In this document: one piece after another, positions 10,139 to 18,180 of the stretch
How the letters are laid out: every line of letters starts with the position of its first letter
How positions within the stretch are numbered: the first letter of the stretch is position 1
Source of the DNA: Pseudomonas fluorescens
GTDB taxonomy: Bacteria > Pseudomonadota > Gammaproteobacteria > Pseudomonadales > Pseudomonadaceae
Length of the DNA: 64,000 nucleotides
Reading direction: 5' to 3'
Assembly (NCBI RefSeq): GCF_902497855.1
Contig: NZ_CABVHU010000013.1
Span: forward strand, 1 to 64,000
Notes under the pieces: model-generated
What the model was told of the DNA's origin: nothing
The model's database searches: none
The model's input: the letters and a program-made list of their open reading frames with translations, nothing else
Made by a program: the position numbers and the translations under genes

Positions 10139-10561
10139 TCAGGTCCGTTGGCAGCCAGCCGGTGTACCTTGGCCAATCACTTTTCGCTGTCGATCATAGA
10201 GCTTTGCCCACGGCCGGAAACCGATATTGCCCGCTTGCAGCTGATACCGCTCGCCTGCGTTGAAATCCTTGAATTTCACGCTCAACTGACAGTCACGCCA
10301 TAGCGGCTCGGCATCGGGGCCGATATTGGTTGGCGCGACAGCAAACTGGTAACGCACCGTCAGCTCATGGCTACCGGGATGAACCTCGAAGTAGCGCTTG
10401 TCGGTGGCGGCCTTGTCATCGACTTCCAGCGCTTGCAGCGCTGTATCTTCTTGCTGCGAATCCAGGTCGATCCACGCCTGGGCCGGATCAGGGCGAGGTA
10501 ATCCGAATCCGGCACAACCTGTCAGCAACAACAGGCTTCCTGTCAGCATCAACGTGCGCAT
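10139..10561 (-). CDS. Small lipoprotein, paralogue of previous gene
   Basis: A 140-residue predicted lipoprotein with lipobox LLTGC (CAG after cleavage). The mature domain matches its downstream paralogue: YFEVHPGSHELTVRYQFAV, WRDCQLSVKF, FNAGERYQLQ and LYDRQRKVIGQ with a C-terminal Cys. The paired internal and terminal cysteines are conserved in both copies and could form a disulfide. The gene diverges from a lipoprotein peptidase gene at 10621 with only 59 bp between starts, so a shared control region is likely. Function unknown. Confidence 0.8.
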   Translation of the reverse strand: MRTLMLTGSLLLLTGCAGFGLPRPDPAQAWIDLDSQQEDTALQALEVDDKAATDKRYFEVHPGSHELTVRYQFAVAPTNIGPDAEPLWRDCQLSVKFKDFNAGERYQLQAGNIGFRPWAKLYDRQRKVIGQGTPAGCQRT

Positions 10562-10620
10562 AGCGGAGCTCCAGTCAGGCGGGATAGTCTTGCGGACAGA
10601 CTTTCCAGGGATGATTCATT

Positions 10621-11697
10621 TTGATCAGGCCGTTTCCAAGCCTTGGGTTACTTGATCGCGTTTTACGCATTTTGTTTCCGGGCGTGTTGTTTTTGTTGCT
10701 CAACGGTTGCGCCAGCGTCAGCTATTACGGCCAATTGGCCAGTGGTCAGCTGCAACTGCTGCGGGCACGGGAGCCGGTTTCCAGCGTGATTGCCGATCCC
10801 GGTCGCGATCAGCAATTGCGTGCGCACCTGACTCAATCACAAAAGGCCCGCACGTTCGCCAGCCAGCATCTGCACCTGCCGGACAATCAGAGCTATCGTC
10901 TTTACGCCGACATTGGCCGGCCATTCGTCGTCTGGAATGTGTTTGCCACGCCGGAGTTTTCCCTGACGCCGCAGAACCATTGTTTCCCCATTGCCGGTTG
11001 CGTCGCCTATCGCGGCTACTACAGCCAGAGCGCAGCCCGCGGTGAAGCGGCCTTGCAACGACTGCAAGGTATGGACGTGTCGATCGGCGGTGTCGAGGCC
11101 TATTCGACGCTCGGCTGGTTCAACGATCCGATCATCAGTTCAATGATGGGTTGGGGCGACGAGCGGCTGGCGACATTGATCTTTCACGAACTGGCGCATC
11201 AGCGCTTGTATGTGAAGGACGACACCGAGTTCAACGAGTCTTTCGCCTCTTTCGTCGAACAGGAAGGCACCCGCCAATGGCGCGCATTCCGAGGCCTGGC
11301 GCCGGACGATGGCGTACAGGTGCAGCGACGCGAGCAATTCCTTCAATTGATTCTGGATACCCGCAGGCACCTCGAATGGCTGTACAGCCTGCCCCTACCC
11401 ACCGACCAGATGCGCCAACGCAAGGCGGCAACGTTCGAGCGCCTGCGAGGTGATTATCGACTGCTGCGTGACAGTCAATGGGCTGGGGACAATCGCTACG
11501 ATACCTGGATCAATGCGCCGATGAACAATGCCCGGCTGTTACCGTTTGGGTTATATGACCAACGGGTGCCGGCGTTTGCCGTGTTGTTCCGGCAGGTGGG
11601 CGGGGACTGGGTGAAGTTTTATGCGGCGGCCGAGAAGCTGGGGACCCTGCCGGTCGAAAAGCGCCAGGCGGCGTTGGAGGTTTTGGCTAAACCATAA
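10621..11697 (+). CDS. Lipoprotein zinc aminopeptidase-like protein (PF10023 type)
   Basis: A 358-residue protein with a TTG start. No ATG exists before the signal peptide, and AGGGA at 10607-10611 is well placed for TTG at 10621. The signal peptide ends in LLLNGC, a lipobox with Cys30. The catalytic segment LATLIFHELAHQRLYVKDDTEFNES contains HExxH and a downstream FNESFA glutamate, typical of the predicted aminopeptidase family PF10023. The last 120 residues are helical. The family is annotated as putative aminopeptidase from sequence, so substrate is unknown. It shares a 59-bp divergent promoter region with the paired small lipoproteins, suggesting a common envelope function. Confidence 0.85.
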   Translation: MIRPFPSLGLLDRVLRILFPGVLFLLLNGCASVSYYGQLASGQLQLLRAREPVSSVIADPGRDQQLRAHLTQSQKARTFASQHLHLPDNQSYRLYADIGRPFVVWNVFATPEFSLTPQNHCFPIAGCVAYRGYYSQSAARGEAALQRLQGMDVSIGGVEAYSTLGWFNDPIISSMMGWGDERLATLIFHELAHQRLYVKDDTEFNESFASFVEQEGTRQWRAFRGLAPDDGVQVQRREQFLQLILDTRRHLEWLYSLPLPTDQMRQRKAATFERLRGDYRLLRDSQWAGDNRYDTWINAPMNNARLLPFGLYDQRVPAFAVLFRQVGGDWVKFYAAAEKLGTLPVEKRQAALEVLAKP

Positions 11698-11719
11698 AGC
11701 TTCAGTGGCTGAACGGGCC

Positions 11720-11743
11720 CCTTCGCGAGCAGGCTCGCGAAGG
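11720..11743. terminator. Hairpin from a truncated REP arm
   Basis: CCTTCGCGAG and CTCGCGAAGG form a perfect 10-bp stem with a 4-base loop between the convergent stops of the peptidase gene and the HAD gene. The sequence matches the inner half of the REP palindromes found elsewhere in the window but without the TGTAGGAGC outer arms. Confidence 0.65.
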
Positions 11744-11751
11744 CCGTTTGA

Positions 11752-12402
11752 CTAGCGCTGCAAAAACGCCTGATGCAACTCATCCAGCGTCTCAAAGTGA
11801 TAGGCCGGCGCTTCTGCGCTCAACTCTTCACGACTACCAAAACCGTAGCCCACCGCCGCGGCATCCAGCCCATTGCTCCGCGCGCCGATCAGGTCGTGTT
11901 TACGATCGCCGATCATCAAGGTGTTGCTCGGGTCCAGGCCTTCTTCGGCCATCAGATGGGCGATCAGCTCGACTTTATTGGTACGGGTCCCGTCCAGTTC
12001 GCTGCCGTAGATCACCTTGAAGTGTTTCGCAAAGTCGAAGTGCCTGGCGATTTCCCGGGCGAAGATCCAGGGTTTGGAGGTCGCTATGTACAGCTGGCGC
12101 CCTTGCCCGCCGAGGGTTTCCAGCAACGGCGTGACGCCGTCGAAGACACGGTTCTCGTAAAGGCCGGTGACCTTGAAGCGTTCGCGGTAGAAGTTGACCG
12201 CTTCCCAGGCCTTGGGCTCGTCGAAGTCGTAGAACTGCATGAACGCCTGCAACAATGGCGGGCCGATAAAGTGTTCGAGTTTGGTCAGGTCGGGTTCATC
12301 GACCCCCAATTTTCCCAGGGCAAACTGGATCGAACGGGTAATGCCCTCGCGCGGATCGGTCAGGGTGCCATCAAGGTCGAATAAAACGGTTTGGTAATGC
12401 AT
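11752..12402 (-). CDS. HAD-superfamily phosphatase, phosphoglycolate phosphatase-like
   Basis: A 216-residue HAD hydrolase of subfamily IA. Motif I is FDLDGTLTD (nucleophile D9, acid D11), motif II IATSKPW, motif III a Lys in the TNKVEL segment, and motif IV MIGDRKHDLIGA. A helical cap occupies residues 18-85. It resembles Gph and 5'-nucleotidase-like HADs of pseudomonads; the exact substrate cannot be read from sequence. It lies 44 bp downstream of the gamma carbonic anhydrase gene on the same strand and may be cotranscribed. Confidence 0.9.
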   Translation of the reverse strand: MHYQTVLFDLDGTLTDPREGITRSIQFALGKLGVDEPDLTKLEHFIGPPLLQAFMQFYDFDEPKAWEAVNFYRERFKVTGLYENRVFDGVTPLLETLGGQGRQLYIATSKPWIFAREIARHFDFAKHFKVIYGSELDGTRTNKVELIAHLMAEEGLDPSNTLMIGDRKHDLIGARSNGLDAAAVGYGFGSREELSAEAPAYHFETLDELHQAFLQR

Positions 12403-12446
12403 GAAAATTCCTGAGCAATAGCGGGACGTTTTCCGTTAACAGGAGC

Positions 12447-12992
12447 TTAGATCTGGTCGTAGCCTTCGGCTATATGCAGGTCCTTGAGCTTTACGTAATT
12501 CGCCGCGCTGTAGGTGAAAAAGGCTTTTTCCTTGTCGGTCAGCGTACGGATCTGTTTTACCGGGCTGCCCACATAGAGGAATCCGCTTTCCAGGCGCTTG
12601 CCGGGCGGCACCAGGCTGCCGGCGCCGATGATCACGTCATCTTCCACCACCGCGCCATCCATCACGATGCTGCCCATGCCGATCAGAACCCGGCTGCCCA
12701 CGCTGCAACCGTGCAGCATGACTTTATGCGCGATGGTCACGTCATCGCCGATCAGCAACGGGAAGCCATCGGGATTGAACGGACCGGCATGGGTGATGTG
12801 CAGCACGCAGCCGTCCTGGACACTGGTGCGCGCCCCCACGCGGATGCGATGCATGTCGCCACGGATCACCGTCAGCGGCCAGACCGAACTGTCTTCGCCG
12901 ATTTCAACGTCGCCGATCACCACGGCCGAGCAGTCGACAAAAGCGCTTTTGCCGAGCAGCGGCGTATGGTTCTGATACTTGCGAAGGGTCAC
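12447..12992 (-). CDS. Gamma carbonic anhydrase-like protein
   Basis: A 181-residue left-handed beta-helix protein of the YrdA/PaaY group. Hexapeptide repeats run through the chain (VVIGDVEIGEDSSVW, VLIGMGSIVMDGAVV), and zinc-ligand histidines are seen in DMHRIRV, HITHAG and IAHKVMLHG. These trimers bind metal between subunits and some have carbonic anhydrase activity. The start is a GTG at 12992 giving MTLRKYQNHTPLLG; no nearby ATG gives the usual N-terminus and the longer frame runs over the prlC promoter. It diverges from prlC, whose start is 101 bp away. Confidence 0.92.
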   Translation of the reverse strand: MTLRKYQNHTPLLGKSAFVDCSAVVIGDVEIGEDSSVWPLTVIRGDMHRIRVGARTSVQDGCVLHITHAGPFNPDGFPLLIGDDVTIAHKVMLHGCSVGSRVLIGMGSIVMDGAVVEDDVIIGAGSLVPPGKRLESGFLYVGSPVKQIRTLTDKEKAFFTYSAANYVKLKDLHIAEGYDQI

Positions 12993-13093
12993 GATAGGCT
13001 CTCTCTCTATTGCTGATAGCTGCGGTCGACGTCGATTGTAATTAAGATGGGGCCATGTTTCTTCCAGCGTTTCTTCCAGCCAAGGTGCCAACC

Positions 13094-15145
13094 GTGAGCG
13101 TGAACAACCCTCTTTTGCAGTCCTACGACCTGCCGCCGTTCTCGGCGATCCGTGCCGAGCACGTGCAACCGGCCATTGAACAGATCCTGGCTGACAACCG
13201 CGCCGCCATTATCGAGATCCTCAAAACCGAGGGCAAACAACCGACCTGGGCCGGCCTGGTGCTGGCAATGGACGAACTCAACGATCGCCTCGGCGCAGCC
13301 TGGAGCCCGGTCAGCCACCTGAACGCCGTGTGCAACAGCGCCGAATTGCGTGAAGCCTACGAGTCCTGCCTGCCAGCCTTGAGCGCCTATTCCACCGAAC
13401 TGGGGCAAAACCGCGAGTTGTTCCAGGCCTTCGAAGCCCTGGCCAACAGCCCGGAAGCGGCCGGTTTCGATGTGGCGCAAAAAACCATTCTGGAACACTC
13501 CCTGCGTGACTTCCGCCTGTCGGGTATCGACCTGCCGGAAACCGAACAAAAGCGTTATGCCGAAGTGCAGAGCAAATTGTCGGAGTTGGGCAGCCGTTTC
13601 TCCAACCAGTTGCTCGACGCGACTCAAGCCTGGACCAAGCACGTCACCGATGAGGCGGTCCTCGCCGGCCTGACCGATTCGGCCAAGGCCCAAATGGCCG
13701 CAGCAGCCCAGGCCAAAGACCTGGATGGCTGGCTGATCACCCTGGAATTCCCGAGCTACTACGCAGTAATGACCTACGCCCAGGACCGCAGCCTGCGCGA
13801 AGAAGTCTACGCGGCCTACTGCACCCGTGCGTCGGACCAAGGCCCGAATGCCGGTCAGAACGATAACGGCCCGGTCATGGAAGAAATCCTCGACCTGCGT
13901 CAGGAACTGGCCAGACTCCTGGGTTTCGCCAGCTTTTCGGAGCTGAGCCTGGCCACCAAAATGGCCGAATCCAGCGACCAGGTCATCAGTTTCCTGCGCG
14001 ATCTGGCCAAGCGCAGCAAGCCGTTCGCCGCCCAGGATCTGGAACAGCTCAAAGCCTATGCCGCCGAACAAGGCTGCCCGGACCTGCAAAGCTGGGACAG
14101 CGGTTTCTTCGGCGAAAAACTCCGCGAGCAGCGCTACAGCGTTGCCCAGGAAGCCCTTCGCGCCTACTTCCCGATCGACAAGGTACTGGGAGGTCTGTTC
14201 GCTATCGTCCAGCGGCTGTATGGCATTGAAATCGCCGAGCAGAAAGGCTTCGACACCTGGCACCCGGATGTTCGCCTGTTCGAAATCAAGGAAAACGGCC
14301 AGCACGTCGGTCGCTTCTTCTTTGACCTCTACGCCCGCGCCAACAAGCGCGGCGGTGCCTGGATGGACGGTGCCCGTGATCGTCGCCGCACCGCCGAAGG
14401 CATACTGCAGAGCCCGGTGGCCAATCTGGTGTGCAACTTCACCCCGGCCGACAGCGGCAAGCCAGCGCTGCTGACCCACGATGAAGTAACGACGCTGTTC
14501 CACGAATTCGGTCACGGCTTGCATCACCTGCTGACCCGCGTCGAGCACGCCGGTGTTTCGGGTATCAACGGCGTAGCCTGGGATGCGGTCGAGTTGCCAA
14601 GCCAGTTCATGGAGAACTGGTGCTGGGAGCCGGAAGGCCTGGCGCTGATCTCCGGTCACTACGAAACCGGCGAGCCGCTGCCGCAGGACCTGCTGGAAAA
14701 AATGCTCGCGGCGAAGAACTTCCAGTCCGGCCTGATGATGGTTCGCCAGCTGGAATTCTCGCTGTTCGACTTCGAACTGCATGCCACCCATGGCGACGGC
14801 CGCAGCGTGCTGCAAGTACTCGAAGGCGTGCGCGACGAGGTCTCGGTCATGCGTCCGCCGGCCTACAACCGCTTCCCTAACAGTTTTGCGCATATCTTCG
14901 CCGGCGGTTACGCGGCGGGCTACTACAGCTATAAATGGGCGGAAGTGCTGTCGGCGGATGCTTTTTCGAAATTCGAAGAAGACGGCGTGCTCAATGCCGC
15001 CACCGGTCGCGCGTTCCGCGAGGCGATCCTGGCGCGCGGCGGTTCTCAGGAACCGATGGTGCTGTTCGTCGATTTCCGGGGACGGCCACCGTCGATTGAC
15101 GCACTCTTGCGCCACAGTGGCCTGAGTGAGGTCACAGCCGCATGA
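13094..15145 (+). CDS. prlC: Oligopeptidase A (M3 metallopeptidase)
   Basis: A 683-residue thimet-type oligopeptidase. The zinc site LFHEFGHGLHH provides HExxH with a following conserved His, and the third ligand Glu lies in the next helix (ELPSQFMENW). Oligopeptidase A degrades signal peptides and short peptides in the cytoplasm. The start GTG at 13094 gives MSVNNPLLQSYDLPPFSAIRAEHV without extra residues; a longer frame to 13055 adds an unlikely leader. The last four bases overlap the ATG of the zinc-ribbon gene (ATGA), so the two are coupled. Confidence 0.96.
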   Translation: MSVNNPLLQSYDLPPFSAIRAEHVQPAIEQILADNRAAIIEILKTEGKQPTWAGLVLAMDELNDRLGAAWSPVSHLNAVCNSAELREAYESCLPALSAYSTELGQNRELFQAFEALANSPEAAGFDVAQKTILEHSLRDFRLSGIDLPETEQKRYAEVQSKLSELGSRFSNQLLDATQAWTKHVTDEAVLAGLTDSAKAQMAAAAQAKDLDGWLITLEFPSYYAVMTYAQDRSLREEVYAAYCTRASDQGPNAGQNDNGPVMEEILDLRQELARLLGFASFSELSLATKMAESSDQVISFLRDLAKRSKPFAAQDLEQLKAYAAEQGCPDLQSWDSGFFGEKLREQRYSVAQEALRAYFPIDKVLGGLFAIVQRLYGIEIAEQKGFDTWHPDVRLFEIKENGQHVGRFFFDLYARANKRGGAWMDGARDRRRTAEGILQSPVANLVCNFTPADSGKPALLTHDEVTTLFHEFGHGLHHLLTRVEHAGVSGINGVAWDAVELPSQFMENWCWEPEGLALISGHYETGEPLPQDLLEKMLAAKNFQSGLMMVRQLEFSLFDFELHATHGDGRSVLQVLEGVRDEVSVMRPPAYNRFPNSFAHIFAGGYAAGYYSYKWAEVLSADAFSKFEEDGVLNAATGRAFREAILARGGSQEPMVLFVDFRGRPPSIDALLRHSGLSEVTAA

Positions 15146-15429
15146 GTGAGGGTCCTGTGATCACGAAAAAACGCTTTATCGCCGGCGCAGTCTGCCCGGC
15201 ATGCAGCGAGCCGGACAAGTTGATGATGTGGAACGAAGACCAGGTCCCGCATCGCGAGTGCGTGGGCTGCGGTTATTCCGACACGCTAAATGAACAGGGT
15301 CAGTCGGTGCCCAAGGAGTTGGGCACCCGGGTCAACACCTCGGCGCTGAAAGTGCCGGACGCCAAGGTTCAGCCCGTGCAGTTCTTCCCCAACCCCAAGC
15401 TGAAGAAAAAGCCGGACGAACAGCATTGA
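15142..15429 (+). CDS. YheV-type zinc-ribbon protein
   Basis: A 95-residue protein with a zinc-ribbon knuckle pair: CPACSEPDKLMMW and CVGCGYSDTLNE, together CxxC-x~20-CxxC. The remaining C-terminus is basic and poorly ordered (PKLKKKPDEQH). It matches the YheV family of putative metal-binding proteins encoded after prlC in gammaproteobacteria. Function not established. The ATG overlaps the prlC stop by four bases. Confidence 0.9.
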   Translation: MSEGPVITKKRFIAGAVCPACSEPDKLMMWNEDQVPHRECVGCGYSDTLNEQGQSVPKELGTRVNTSALKVPDAKVQPVQFFPNPKLKKKPDEQH

Positions 15430-15431
15430 AT

Positions 15432-15470
15432 CAAAACCACCTTCCAGTCCTGAACAGACTGGAAGGTGGT
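15432..15470. terminator. Strong 14-bp hairpin terminator
   Basis: ACCACCTTCCAGTC (15436-15449) and GACTGGAAGGTGGT (15457-15470) are perfect complements with a 7-base loop. On the minus strand the stem is followed by TTTTGA, so it best fits termination of the small gene at 15519-15821, but it also lies 6 bp after the plus-strand zinc-ribbon gene. Confidence 0.8.
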
Positions 15471-15518
15471 ATCTATTTACCACCTTTTGCCAAGGGTATT
15501 AGATACGTTCTCTCACTA

Positions 15519-15821
15519 TCAGGGATTAACTATTTTCGAATAAGCTTTCGCCAGTGCCACCAGAACTGCTTTGTCCTGAGAGTCGATATCACCGTCATCG
15601 TCCACATCTGGAGTCGTTTTCATAGTGAAGGTCGCGCCGCCATCATTCGATACGGCTTCGCGAGTCTGGGCGTCGAGCAAAGAATAGGTAGGCTCCCGAC
15701 TGGCGGGGTCGTAACCCTCTGCCTTCAGAGCAAACTGCATGGAAACCCGGACTTCGTTTGGGTTGACGACAGAGGGGCGTAACAGTTGAAGAAATATGCC
15801 ACGCTGATTGTAGAACGACAT
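15519..15821 (-). CDS. Orphan 100-residue protein with a dockerin-type EF-hand loop
   Basis: A 100-residue protein of no recognised family. Residues 22-70 look like beta strands (EVRVSMQFALKAEGY, GATFTMKTT). Residues 72-83 (DVDDDGDIDSQD) form a perfect 12-residue calcium loop of the DxDxDGxIxxxD type, followed by an amphipathic helix (KAVLVALAKAYSKIV), as in a single dockerin or EF-hand half. There is no signal peptide. The start at 15821 has AAAGGA 9 bp upstream and the gene ends before a strong terminator, so it is a self-contained unit. Base use in and around it (15480-15980) looks more AT-rich than the flanking core genes, hinting at acquisition by transfer. Confidence 0.7.
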   Translation of the reverse strand: MSFYNQRGIFLQLLRPSVVNPNEVRVSMQFALKAEGYDPASREPTYSLLDAQTREAVSNDGGATFTMKTTPDVDDDGDIDSQDKAVLVALAKAYSKIVNP

Positions 15822-15980
15822 TAATTAAATCCTTTTAATAATGAATTCACGGCCATGCCGTGTGAAGGGGATGGTACTGATGAATGTTCAAATAACGCCA
15901 CGGGCAAAATATTGCTCGTCGTTACATGAAACTTTCAGAATTAACTTAACAAGCACATCTAATTGGACAGGAATAAACCA

Positions 15981-15996
15981 AGTGCCGAACGGCACT
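15981..15996. repeat. Short palindrome AGTGCCGAACGGCACT
   Basis: Seven-base arms around AA lie 25 bp before the LexA box of the radical SAM gene. It may be a hairpin or an operator; the 199-bp gap between the orphan gene and the LexA box otherwise shows no gene. Confidence 0.4.
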
Positions 15997-16020
15997 GGCG
16001 GCTGTCACCGGGCTCCTATA

Positions 16021-16036
16021 CTGTATGCACATACAG
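16021..16036 (+). promoter_or_regulatory. LexA (SOS) box
   Basis: CTGTATGCACATACAG matches the gammaproteobacterial LexA operator CTGT-N8-ACAG and is palindromic apart from its centre. It lies 16 bp upstream of the radical SAM start, overlapping where the promoter must be. From memory the orthologous P. aeruginosa gene PA0069 is in the LexA regulon, which supports the call. Confidence 0.9.
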
Positions 16037-16052
16037 CTAAAGGATCGCATCG

Positions 16053-17111
16053 ATGGCTACTCCTCTACCTCCCCGCGGTCGCGGCACCGCCAGCAATCCG
16101 CACAATCGCTTCGCCCCGAACCGTTCGGTGGCCGAGGATGACGGCTGGTATCAGGAAGTCCCCGTCACTCAAGGCACCGAGGTGCGCATTGAAACGGCAA
16201 AAACCATCATCACCCGCAACAACTCCCCGGATTTGCCCTTCGATCGCTCGATCAATCCCTATCGCGGGTGCGAACACGGTTGCATTTATTGTTACGCACG
16301 GCCCAGCCATGCCTATTGGGACATGTCGCCGGGGCTGGATTTCGAAACAAAGCTGATCGCCAAGACCAATGCCGCGCAGGTGTTGGAGGAACAACTCTCC
16401 AGACGCGGCTATCAATGTGCGCCGATCAACCTGGGTTCCAACACCGATCCTTATCAGCCCATCGAACGCGAACACCAGATCACTCGTAAAACACTGGAAG
16501 TGTTGCTGCGTTACCGCCACCCGGTGACCATCATTACCAAAGGTTCGCTGATCCTGCGCGATCTGGACCTGCTGGCCGAGCTCGCCGAGCAAAGACTGGT
16601 GGCCGTGATGATCAGCCTGACCACCCTGGACGACGAGCTCAAGCGTATCCTCGAACCCCGCGCGGCTGCGCCCAAGGCCCGATTGCGAGCTATCCGGGTG
16701 ATGCGTGAAGCAGGAATTACGGTGGGGGTCCTGTGCTCGCCGATGATTCCAATGATCAACGACAGCGAACTCGAAAGCCTGCTTACCGAAGCCCATGGGG
16801 CCGGCGCACAAAGTGCAGCCTACATGATGCTGCGCCTGCCCCTGGAAGTGGCGCCGCTGTTCGAAGAATGGCTGGCGGCCCATTATCCTCAGCGTGCTGC
16901 CCATGTATTGAGCCTGATCCGCCAGAGTCGTGGCGGTGAGCTCTACGACAGCCGGTTCGGCAGTCGGATGCGCGGCGAAGGTCCATTTGCCGACCTGCTG
17001 GCGCAACGCTTTGCCAAAACGATCAAACGCCTGGGACTCAATCGTCGGGAAGGTTTCAATCTGGACTGCACAGCCTTCTGTCCGCCAGGGCGTCAGATGT
17101 CATTGATTTGA
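16053..17111 (+). CDS. SOS-controlled radical SAM protein (PA0069 family)
   Basis: A 352-residue radical S-adenosylmethionine enzyme. The [4Fe-4S] cluster motif is RGCEHGCIYCYA with C73, C77 and C80. The core TIM-barrel region includes NLGSNTDPYQPIER, TIITKGSLI and SLTTLDDELKRILEP, resembling the SplB/DNA-repair-like branch annotated as PA0069 family. The SPL-like resemblance plus the LexA box just upstream point to DNA damage response, but the substrate is unknown. Length is normal for the family. RBS AAAGGAT lies before the ATG. Confidence 0.93.
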   Translation: MATPLPPRGRGTASNPHNRFAPNRSVAEDDGWYQEVPVTQGTEVRIETAKTIITRNNSPDLPFDRSINPYRGCEHGCIYCYARPSHAYWDMSPGLDFETKLIAKTNAAQVLEEQLSRRGYQCAPINLGSNTDPYQPIEREHQITRKTLEVLLRYRHPVTIITKGSLILRDLDLLAELAEQRLVAVMISLTTLDDELKRILEPRAAAPKARLRAIRVMREAGITVGVLCSPMIPMINDSELESLLTEAHGAGAQSAAYMMLRLPLEVAPLFEEWLAAHYPQRAAHVLSLIRQSRGGELYDSRFGSRMRGEGPFADLLAQRFAKTIKRLGLNRREGFNLDCTAFCPPGRQMSLI

Positions 17112-17162
17112 GAGCAATTGGCCTATGGTTGAGTAGAAGAAGACAGGCATCACAGTTGCTCT

Positions 17163-17181
17163 GGTCACGTTTTCTGTGACC
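17163..17181. repeat. Inverted repeat GGTCAC-N7-GTGACC
   Basis: Perfect 6-bp arms lie 52 bp after the radical SAM stop and 178 bp before the carbonic anhydrase gene. With no T-tract it is more like an operator than a terminator. Nothing else is recognised in the 247-bp gap. Confidence 0.45.
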
Positions 17182-17358
17182 TGGAACACACGTACTAGAG
17201 CGTTTCATTCAGTTTCAATTAAGTTTCGACGGCTACCTTGTTCATCGAGTGACTGACGGGTCGGGAGGTTCGACCTGGATGTTTTTTAAACAGCCACTGG
17301 CTTCACATCGGATAACACGGGAAGATTCCCTGACTGACTCCGCCAAAGAGGATGAATC

Positions 17359-18090
17359 ATGAGTGACAAGGATAAACAGCCGTTGGCTGCGTCGGCTTCA
17401 GCCCCACTGGAGGCGGAAACCGCCGATGCAGCGCTGCAGCATATCGTTGACGGCTTTTTGCATTTTCATCACGAGGTTTTTCCACAGCAGGAAGAACTGT
17501 TCAAGAAACTCGCCACGGCCCAGAGCCCCAGGGCGATGTTCATCGCCTGCGCCGATTCGCGCATCGTTCCCGAGTTGATCACCCAAAGCGCCCCTGGCGA
17601 TCTGTTCGTGACCCGTAACGTCGGCAATGTGGTTCCGCCGTACGGGCAAATGAACGGCGGTGTTTCCACTGCGATCGAATACGCGGTACTGGCCCTCGGC
17701 GTGCAGCACATCATCATTTGCGGGCACTCCGACTGCGGCGCCATGCGTGCGGTACTCAACCCGCAAAGCCTGGAAAAAATGCCGACGGTCAAAGCCTGGT
17801 TGCGCCACGCCGAAGTGGCGAAAACCATGGTCCAGGAAAACTGTCATTGCGCTGACGAAAACGAAAGCATGCACGTCCTCACTGAGGAGAATGTGATCGC
17901 CCAGCTGCAACATTTGCGCACGCACCCGTCGGTTGCCTCGCGCATGGCCAATGGTCAGCTGTTTATCCATGGTTGGATCTACAACATCGAAACCAGCGAA
18001 ATCAGAGCTTACGACGCGGACAAGGGTTGTTTCCTGCCGCTCGATGGCAGCCATCCGATTCCGGTGGCGACGCCCAAAGCGCGCTTCTAA
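17359..18090 (+). CDS. Beta-class carbonic anhydrase
   Basis: A 243-residue cytoplasmic beta carbonic anhydrase interconverting CO2 and bicarbonate. Zinc ligands are C64 in ACADSRIV and H123 and C126 in CGHSDCG, with the D66-R68 dyad present. RBS AGAGGAT. A SulP transporter follows after 90 bp, and the pair matches the PA0102-PA0103 arrangement known from P. aeruginosa, where the enzyme is psCA1. Coupling suggests conversion of bicarbonate delivered by the transporter. Confidence 0.95.
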   Translation: MSDKDKQPLAASASAPLEAETADAALQHIVDGFLHFHHEVFPQQEELFKKLATAQSPRAMFIACADSRIVPELITQSAPGDLFVTRNVGNVVPPYGQMNGGVSTAIEYAVLALGVQHIIICGHSDCGAMRAVLNPQSLEKMPTVKAWLRHAEVAKTMVQENCHCADENESMHVLTEENVIAQLQHLRTHPSVASRMANGQLFIHGWIYNIETSEIRAYDADKGCFLPLDGSHPIPVATPKARF

Positions 18091-18180
18091 ATCTTCCTAA
18101 ATTACTGTGTGGTTTAGCCGAGGCTGCTGATCAAGCAGCCCGGCTTCGCCACGCCTGAAGAAAACTTCGGGAGAGTCACC

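Noticed and set aside
13007-15115. 702-codon open frame antisense to prlC
   Set aside because: Complement of a recognisable M3 peptidase gene; no ribosome site or domain.
15426-15782. 118-codon plus-strand frame opposite the EF-hand orphan
   Set aside because: It begins inside a strong hairpin and lacks a ribosome site, whereas the minus-strand frame has AAAGGA and a clear calcium loop.
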